Part shown: piece after piece, positions 32,501 through 37,491 of the stretch
How positions within the stretch are numbered: position 1 is the first letter of the stretch
Layout of the letters: each line of letters starts with the position of its first letter
From: Candidatus Parvarchaeum sp.
Lineage (GTDB): Archaea > Nanobdellota > Nanobdellia > Pacearchaeales > GW2011-AR1
Assembly: GCA_020724955.1 (NCBI GenBank)
Contig: DYFY01000007.1
Location: 1 to 37,491 of the forward strand
Direction: 5' to 3'
Length of the DNA: 37,491 nucleotides
Translations under genes and position numbers: made by a program
The notes under the pieces: model-generated
The model's database searches: none
Seen by the model: the letters and a program-made list of their open reading frames with translations, nothing else
What the model was told of the DNA's origin: nothing

Positions 32501-34737
32501 TGGCTTCCAACATCAGCTCCGGGCTTAATCCAGACAGCAACAGAAAAACTGCTGTTATAAACACCACTATCTCTTATTGCTCCTGTGAAAAAAAGGCTGT
32601 CATCTGCCACGTCATTTACCCCATCAGTATAAGCCCCAACACCAAACAACCCTTCAACAGGATGTGCATCGCCAAGATAACTCCCGTCAAATCCATTATT
32701 TGAATAGTCATAAATATCAACGTTGCTTACATTATCGTCAAAAGGAACATAAAGAAAAAGATTAGAATCGCTGACATTTAAATGACTGAAATTAGTTTCT
32801 ATAGTCACATTTGTTCCTGTCCCTGACCCTACAGAAATATTAACATTCGGGTCAATAATATGGTCAAACTCAACGCTTCCGTTCAAAATGTGAAGGTCAA
32901 AACTCTCCTGCTCTCCGCTAAGTCCCGACAAAAATACTTTATTATATTCGTTTTCATTCAGAGAATCAAACTTAGCTATGCTTTCATTCCCATCAATTTC
33001 ATAAACATTTATCTCCGGGTCTCCGGAAACAATCCTCGGATAAATGGTTATATCGTTTTTTGAAGTCAGGTTTTTCTCAAAAGTTACACGGACATAATGC
33101 CCATCAAGAATTTCCTCACTCCAGTTTCCATCCAGTTCTTTGACAGAATCAAAAATGTCGGAAATAAAAGTCCTGTTTTCATCGAGATGCTCTGCTCTTG
33201 TAATGACAATAATTAAAAATGTCTGCTTTCCGGACAGCTTTGGAATAACCCAATCAACTCTGTCATAAATCCCGCTGGAATCGCTGTCCTCAAATCTAAC
33301 CTCTTCTTTGTCTAAATAGATTTCTTCTTCAGCCCAATAAATCTCAACTTTCTCAGTGTTTCTTACAGAAAGGTCCTTCAGCTCGCTGAACACAGAAACA
33401 TTCTCATAAGCAACATCTTCCGGAGCAATAATACTAACTATCTTGCCCCTGTCAGAATTCTCCTCAAGCAAATAAGGAGCAGGAGTTTCATATTCCAAAA
33501 CAATCCCTTTTTCGTTTTCATCCAGTGTAATTATAATCTCTTTGGTCAGAGCTTGCTGGCCTTCATAAGCAACAAAACCAGTAATTCTGGCAAAACTTCT
33601 CAATAATTCAAAAAACCAGCTGAAATCAACATTCCCAGATGGATTCTCGGCAATAACACTGCCTGTGATATCAAAACTCACGCTAGGAGTTTCAGGCTCT
33701 GCAATTTCCGGCCCTCTGGCTTCATCACTACTTGAACCTTCAGCTTCCCCTTGTTTTTCATCTTGCTCTTCGGTTCCTGAACTTTCCTCAGCAGAAACAT
33801 CAGGCTTAAGCTCTGAATCATCAGTTTCAGAAGCAGGGATTTCATCACCACGAGTTATTGAGTCATCTTCAGAAGTTGTCAGAGTATTGTTGTCGCTCTC
33901 ATCGCTTTTAGGAATTCTATTTATACTGATATTAAAAGCACTGGCAGGAACTTCAATTCTTACTTCAACAGGCCCTGAAATATCAAGTTTCTTCGTCCAT
34001 TTAACAGGCCGGTTCAAAACAGCTTCTCCCTGTATTGTTTCAATCTGCAAATCTGAACCATTAACTAAATTCACATTTTGATTGGCGGAATTAACGCGAT
34101 TAATGTTTAAACCCGGATCTGCTCCTGTAATAGCGTTGGAAGAATTTCCGCTTCCAGAAGCTGACGGAGCTAAAGGTGAAGAACCGCCTCCAGAACCGCT
34201 GGAGCCTGCCAAAGAAGGCTCATTAACAGCACCTGGAGAATTTATAGCAGTCTTGTCAGAATTGGAAATTTTGTCAGAATTTATATCAGGAATATCTTCA
34301 GAAAAAGGGATTTCATCGCTTTCTTCGCTGTCGCTGGCAATATTGTCCGGGCCATCGCCGTTGCTGCTGCCGGAACTCTCGCCATTATCAGAATTGGCTG
34401 AAGAATCACTGCCTCTCTCTTCCGAACTATCCCCTGCATCTACTCCCCCGCTGCTTCCTCCGTCAGAACTTTCAGAACTGGCAGAATCCGAATTCGCTGA
34501 AGAATCATCAACAACATTCCCGGTTAAATTAGGATTGAGATAAATAATGCTGACAACAGCAATAACTAAAAGCAAGGCAAACAAAACAGGAGAGACAAAC
34601 TTCCAAGTTCTCTTACGCTCAGCATCATAATCAGTCCCTAAATATTTTGTGACAATCTTTCCGTCAATTCTCTTGGTTTCGTAATAATAAGGCCCATATT
34701 TTTTTCCATCCTTATAAGTATATTTCTTATGAACCAT
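29581..34737 (-). CDS. Giant N-anchored surface protein: Ser/Asp stalk, LamG-like, beta-helix and Ig-like domains
   Basis: This 1718-residue protein begins with a cytosolic basic/Tyr module (GKKYGPYYYETKRIDGK, then KYLG). One membrane helix follows at about 48-68, then a low-complexity Ser/Asp/Glu/Gly stalk (about 78-200). Further on come mixed beta regions (about 210-680), a LamG/concanavalin-like domain (about 690-880; FSVAVWIKPG, WQHLVGVYNH), a right-handed beta-helix (about 1000-1250; NNIIRHNTLGTVTAR), an Ig-like domain near 1490-1570 (DIDGDPVSYELN) and the VNFG...PEN domain shared with the 203-residue protein. It carries dozens of NxS/T sites. It is probably an adhesin or sheath fibre. 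The ATG has AGGAG 8 nt upstream and a leader of about 88 nt. Confidence 0.8.
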   Translation of the reverse strand: MVHKKYTYKDGKKYGPYYYETKRIDGKIVTKYLGTDYDAERKRTWKFVSPVLFALLLVIAVVSIIYLNPNLTGNVVDDSSANSDSASSESSDGGSSGGVDAGDSSEERGSDSSANSDNGESSGSSNGDGPDNIASDSEESDEIPFSEDIPDINSDKISNSDKTAINSPGAVNEPSLAGSSGSGGGSSPLAPSASGSGNSSNAITGADPGLNINRVNSANQNVNLVNGSDLQIETIQGEAVLNRPVKWTKKLDISGPVEVRIEVPASAFNISINRIPKSDESDNNTLTTSEDDSITRGDEIPASETDDSELKPDVSAEESSGTEEQDEKQGEAEGSSSDEARGPEIAEPETPSVSFDITGSVIAENPSGNVDFSWFFELLRSFARITGFVAYEGQQALTKEIIITLDENEKGIVLEYETPAPYLLEENSDRGKIVSIIAPEDVAYENVSVFSELKDLSVRNTEKVEIYWAEEEIYLDKEEVRFEDSDSSGIYDRVDWVIPKLSGKQTFLIIVITRAEHLDENRTFISDIFDSVKELDGNWSEEILDGHYVRVTFEKNLTSKNDITIYPRIVSGDPEINVYEIDGNESIAKFDSLNENEYNKVFLSGLSGEQESFDLHILNGSVEFDHIIDPNVNISVGSGTGTNVTIETNFSHLNVSDSNLFLYVPFDDNVSNVDIYDYSNNGFDGSYLGDAHPVEGLFGVGAYTDGVNDVADDSLFFTGAIRDSGVYNSSFSVAVWIKPGADVGSHLMDIAGTETNAHTGTQGWVLRITSGSPTIRFSVSNGTDGGNFDQASTTASAGVWQHLVGVYNHTTPSLELYYNGGTNGATTAAVPPGGADDGAATRFGATNGANRIYNGTIDEAMIFNKALNSSEVSDLFNNQSARFYSRGEHVFSEINVSGAGDENRVNVTITELLNFDNENFTIQVGDSGAGAYTYGTETQISAGKANDLEISTPNNISVRVVFYPDTNRFYTPILKGNISLDSWTAPDDTNVNVCKDLTLANTVYNVTANLESNGTCLTVLANNITIQGNGFLINYSINGSRGHGVFVELYNYTTINNLVIKEGNFSGDDFKHAIFLNKSFYAVVANSTLESSSSHSHVLNIEDDNNQANGHIIEYNTINNTNIVAGASGVNAIKIISSDNNIIRHNTLGTVTARCLTLQFGNDVVFNNNTCYGIPGNGINFNGALNITVANSTFYNTGFIFLTQKFRSTTASFVNNTIALRNSSVDDLNVAPQSSSTNFTFIDQYFENYSFGVGIESLEVKITGAGEIKFLNSVDGSGTNLSNDIIIRNNLAEVKVSNNVGLNSSANVTFYNMPGNFLHPAIYRDGVACPSSICYNFTSLNAGTVVFNVTGWSNYTIEETNDIPSISNIAINSTDGSNRTLQDLHCSASLIDGDSDNMNVTVWWFNNSIEHLRLDYNNSYASGTFFVATLESQNTTKNQNWSCGLRAFDPIAGSLQVNSSNLTILNTPPATPSLISPSKGSSTTDRTPLFMWGTVTDIDGDPVSYELNITCYHLAGGGCSGKGNDNRHVSIDAGFTSHELTGDLQYFYDSQYYYNWTARSYDGEEYSSWNSNEFNFNLSSSISITLLNDSVNFGVIAQHGTNDTTDNSPLPFLLENSGNAFVNVSLQATSLWNSVSGSSRFFQFKADNYTLENGSFNWGLSTTLFTNVSIGSNSLVLAMLNYTNATDSAEIDLNITVPENEGSDVRSSTITFTASLTE

Positions 34738-34797
34738 TTCTTTGACTCCTAGAACTTTTTTCTAAAAAGTTGTAGTAAGTATATTTCTTATGCACCA
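34715..34797 (-). repeat. Direct repeat of the giant gene's start in its own leader
   Basis: The first codons of the giant gene (34715-34736) recur at 34776-34797, 61 nt upstream. CATAAGAAATATACTTA is identical and one base differs in the adjoining five. The upstream copy reads GTG CAT AAG AAA TAT as in the gene and opens a 21-codon frame that stops just past the real ATG. A hairpin AACTTTTT/AAAAAGTT (34752-34770) lies between the copies. Confidence 0.75.
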
Positions 34798-34846
34798 ACT
34801 TTTTGTAAGAGAACCGCTCTCACCTCCCCAAAAAAGAGGTTTTAAC

Positions 34847-34854
34847 ATTTATAA
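34847..34854 (-). promoter_or_regulatory. TATA-like box for the giant surface gene
   Basis: TTATAAAT on the minus strand would start transcription near 34825. The resulting leader of about 88 nt contains the repeated start region, the T-rich hairpin and the AGGAG ribosome-binding site at 34745-34749. Confidence 0.5.
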
Positions 34855-34892
34855 GCATTTCCCTTGAAAAAATGAGTTGGAAATTAGTTCTC

Positions 34893-35270
34893 TTACAAAT
34901 TGTATTTCCTAAAATTCAGGAACCTTTCATGCAAAACCCTCACATTTTCTTCGCAAACAAAATCATGGTTTCTAAATCCGCCTCCAAAAGTCTTGGGTAT
35001 ATGCATAAGCTCATGGATTATAACTTTGTCCTGCTCTTCTCTGGAAAGTTTATCAAACTTCTCTAAAAATTCAATGGCATAATGAGCCTTCACATTCATT
35101 GATTTCTGCATCAGCTTTCCTATTGTGTGGCATCTCGCAATAGTCCTTTTGGTTGAGCTTCCGAAACTCCTGAAACAGCCGACTCTGTCGACATCTATGT
35201 GCTTCATTCCTAAGACAGTAACAATCTCAGCTAAACGAGATTTCAAATCCAAAGCTTCTTCGTATTTCAT
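34893..35270 (-). CDS. Putative zinc metallopeptidase (phage-metallopeptidase type)
   Basis: This 125-residue soluble protein has the zincin motif His86-Glu-Leu-Met-His90 followed by IPKTFGGGFRNH, with His102 as third ligand candidate. The HELxHIPxxFxGGxxxH arrangement is that of small predicted archaeal/phage metallopeptidases (COG4900-like). A Cys-containing KRTIARCHTIGKLM segment precedes it. No signal peptide is visible, so it is cytosolic. GGGGA 8 nt before the ATG supports the start. It lies between two surface genes but has no evident link to them. Confidence 0.85.
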   Translation of the reverse strand: MKYEEALDLKSRLAEIVTVLGMKHIDVDRVGCFRSFGSSTKRTIARCHTIGKLMQKSMNVKAHYAIEFLEKFDKLSREEQDKVIIHELMHIPKTFGGGFRNHDFVCEENVRVLHERFLNFRKYNL

Positions 35271-35367
35271 TTATTTCCCCAAATTATAGGCAACCATAAA
35301 CCTGTTTGATTATTTAATTTTTCCTTTTCTAGAGTATTCTACTGAACGTTTCAGATGTTAAATCCAA

Positions 35368-37491
35368 TTATTTCTTCAGCCTCCTTGCAATCACCCAGAC
35401 AAAAACCCCAATAACTACAACAATTATCGCTCCGGCCACAATCGCAATTTCATAACTGCTTGTTTCTTCATCGGAAAAGTCAATCTTCTTCTCTTTCTCT
35501 ACCTCCTCTTGTATATAAAAAACAGATATCTCTGCCCTGTCCTGATTTATTTTATTAAGCCTGACTTTTATATCGTAAAATTCATCACCGTTAAGCTCAA
35601 ATCTTTCTTCATCTCCTACAAACAACTCTGCCTTCTGGGGAGTTGAAGCGACCTCTATCGTAACACTTTTATCTGTCAGATTTAATATCCCAACATGATG
35701 CGTTTCATTATGGACTTTGAATTTTACTCTGTATTTCACCCCAAAATTTTTGGTTATGCTTCCCAACGCAGACAATTCAACTTTGTCCTCTGCAAAAGTT
35801 CCTCTCCATTCTGCAGGAGTTCCTCCGCCAGGATCATTGGTTGCCGCCGCGGCTGCAGCAGGATAAGATATGCTCAAGATGTTATTCCCTGCATCTATCT
35901 GTGTTATATTTATAGTAATCTTTGAATTTTCGCATGAATAACTCGGGTTTGCTCCGTCAAGACTGACGCTTGAGATATCGCACGAAGAAACACTTGCCAC
36001 AACCGTCATGTTTATACTGCTGTTAAGAGTGGAGTTTATGTTCTTTTGTGTTGTGCTAGAGGAAATAAACGAAACAGGGCTGTTGTTTCTTGTCTCTCCC
36101 TCGGTTAAATTAAAGTTATCCAGCACATAAGTATAGTTTCCTGCATTTAATGTGTAATTGATGTTTCCCATGCACGCAGATATATTGGAGCACACAACAC
36201 TTCCATTTTGGAAATAAATCAGGCTGTCTGTCAAATTGAACAATCTCACAGGCCTCTCTCTTGTATCAGTGTTGTTAAACAACAGAGTCTGTGAATCAAT
36301 TGTCTTATTTGTAACCTTCCTGGAACTTGTCTCCCAATAAATGATTCCATCCGTGCCATAATAAGTCGTAAGCTCTTTCCACAAAAGCTTCATTATTTCT
36401 ACAGTTCCATTATAAGTATTATGCCTTGAATCCGCAAGCCATTCAGAAGGCTGTGCACTATAATTTCCATATACCTCTGCAAGATTTATAAAATAGGTTA
36501 AATTAGAATCGTTTTGAGCAGCTTGCAATTTTTCCCTAGCCACTTCTATTAATTTACTCAAATCTGCGGCAGGAATCAAAGGATCAACAATACCGATTAT
36601 TCTGATTTCAGAAAAATTGGCAGAATTTGAAACATTTCTTATTCGTTCATAAAATTCAGATATGTTTGTTTCCAAAGTAGAAGGTATTGGTCCCGAACTG
36701 GTTAGTGCATCTGCCAACCCTATATGATCAAAAACAATTAAGCGAGTATAGTTGTTGTCTGGTCTAATTGCTTCCAAGCCTTTAGTCCAACCATCATTAG
36801 TTATTTCAGTCTCGCTAAGCCAAGTAAAGCTGCTGATGTTACTCTGGTATCCGCCTCCCAATCTTCCCATAGGAAACCAAGCCACGCCTGATTCTCCAGA
36901 AACAACAACATAAGGTCTTCCGTTAATAACAGAATTACCTTCATCGTTTCCAGTTCCAGTTATATCTATAATAGGGCTCCAAGTGTCACCTCCGGTAGGC
37001 ATCTTTCCCATATCTGAAGTTACCGAGGTCAATAAATCTCCTCCATCCCAAGTTATAGCTTGGTCGGCATAAGTCTGAGTTGTCAGTCCTGTGCCCCATC
37101 TCAATCTAATCTTTGGGCCATTAGATCCAGGAGAGCCGCTACTCGGAGCATAGTAAATGAATCTAGAGCTTACATTATGCAAAGTGCTTCTAAATAGGGA
37201 TATATTAGCTTTGTAGGGATAATTCTCATTAGGCGGTAAAAAATGGTTTCTATAAATTATTTCGTTGGAGGGTACATTACCAGTAATATTCATCTCCAGA
37301 AGCTCAAAAAGAAATGCTCCAGAAGAATTTGACGGATAACCAATTATCTTTTGCCCAGGTCTTGCAATGGTATAAAGACTGGCATTGGGTATCGAGGTAT
37401 TAGAAGGCCTTACCCACATAGGACTTGGAACTTCCTGTAAATCAGTAAAAGTAAAAGAAGGAATTCCAGTTATCTTTATATCCCACGTTTC
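35368..37491 (-). CDS. Large type I surface protein, N-terminus beyond the window
   Basis: The frame stays open through the last 24 codons to the end of the window, so the ATG at 37419 is probably internal and the gene is partial; 707 residues are visible. Numbered from that ATG, it has a beta-rich region and then an alpha/beta stretch with VVVSGESGVAWFP, LIVFDHIGL, IRIIGIVDPLIPAA and EWLADSRHNTYNG. These could be degenerate blocks of an SGNH-hydrolase-like fold (GES and DxxH). Beta domains with poly-Ala YPAAAAAATNDPGGGTP, a C-terminal membrane helix (about 657-679) and ARRLKK follow. Enzyme activity is uncertain. Confidence 0.7.
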   Translation of the reverse strand, partial: ETWDIKITGIPSFTFTDLQEVPSPMWVRPSNTSIPNASLYTIARPGQKIIGYPSNSSGAFLFELLEMNITGNVPSNEIIYRNHFLPPNENYPYKANISLFRSTLHNVSSRFIYYAPSSGSPGSNGPKIRLRWGTGLTTQTYADQAITWDGGDLLTSVTSDMGKMPTGGDTWSPIIDITGTGNDEGNSVINGRPYVVVSGESGVAWFPMGRLGGGYQSNISSFTWLSETEITNDGWTKGLEAIRPDNNYTRLIVFDHIGLADALTSSGPIPSTLETNISEFYERIRNVSNSANFSEIRIIGIVDPLIPAADLSKLIEVAREKLQAAQNDSNLTYFINLAEVYGNYSAQPSEWLADSRHNTYNGTVEIMKLLWKELTTYYGTDGIIYWETSSRKVTNKTIDSQTLLFNNTDTRERPVRLFNLTDSLIYFQNGSVVCSNISACMGNINYTLNAGNYTYVLDNFNLTEGETRNNSPVSFISSSTTQKNINSTLNSSINMTVVASVSSCDISSVSLDGANPSYSCENSKITINITQIDAGNNILSISYPAAAAAATNDPGGGTPAEWRGTFAEDKVELSALGSITKNFGVKYRVKFKVHNETHHVGILNLTDKSVTIEVASTPQKAELFVGDEERFELNGDEFYDIKVRLNKINQDRAEISVFYIQEEVEKEKKIDFSDEETSSYEIAIVAGAIIVVVIGVFVWVIARRLKK

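Noticed and set aside
34082-34543. 153-residue plus-strand frame rich in Ser, Glu, Leu and Pro
   Set aside because: It is the antisense of the Ser/Asp/Glu stalk of the giant surface protein. Low-complexity codons leave the opposite strand open, and there is no promoter or start site.
1-37491. CRISPR arrays, rRNA genes, complete insertion sequences
   Set aside because: I saw no regularly spaced repeats, no rRNA-like conserved segments and no transposase genes in the window.

Overview
The window looks like part of a small, AT-rich archaeal genome, most likely a DPANN lineage of the Pacearchaeota/Woesearchaeota type (lineage is inferred from gene content and style, not from a marker tree). Archaeal hallmarks are Cdc48, ribosomal proteins L7Ae, S28e and L24e, a TFS-like zinc ribbon, KEOPS Kae1, an ER-type (Ser/His/Asp) signal peptidase, and TATA boxes placed about 25 nt upstream of the start codons of many genes, which implies leaderless mRNAs. 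Internal operon genes instead use Shine-Dalgarno sites or ATGA/TAATG overlaps. A bacterial-type DNA gyrase (gyrB and gyrA) is present, as in many euryarchaeal and DPANN genomes.

Layout. 1-1016: disulfide-forming pair (membrane thioredoxin-like protein and DsbB). 1019-2375: small leaderless genes, including a frameshifted one, and YjbQ. 2352-4989: Cdc48 behind a zinc-ribbon/AbrB-like regulator. 5115-6467: an AT-rich accessory island with a membrane protein, a Fic protein behind repeated operator-like boxes, and the last 22 codons of a type I restriction HsdS-like gene. 6673-7242: signal peptidase. 7243-7769: a long gene-free stretch with a 288-bp inverted-repeat element, a candidate small RNA and a dispersed palindrome. 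7770-9561: Toprim protein, ketoacyl-ACP-synthase-III-like enzyme directly downstream of tRNA-Lys(CUU), and a TFS-like factor. 9900-12546: small orphan genes. 12585-17998: gyrB - three small genes - gyrA operon. 18106-19288: ribosomal operon rpl7ae-rps28e-orphan-rpl24e. 19424-22970: DoxX-like protein, Kae1, small orphans, DUF192 protein and a coiled-coil protein.

23001-37491: a cell-surface locus of about 14.5 kb, all on the minus strand. It holds a 1718-residue N-terminally anchored protein (cytosolic basic module, membrane helix, Ser/Asp stalk, LamG-like, beta-helix and Ig-like regions). It also holds short N-anchored beta proteins and several signal-peptide proteins with a C-terminal membrane helix. 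Paralogous pairs and shared domains suggest that the short beta proteins work together with the C-terminally anchored multi-Ig partners as surface assemblies. This locus is the best candidate for an undescribed system in the window.
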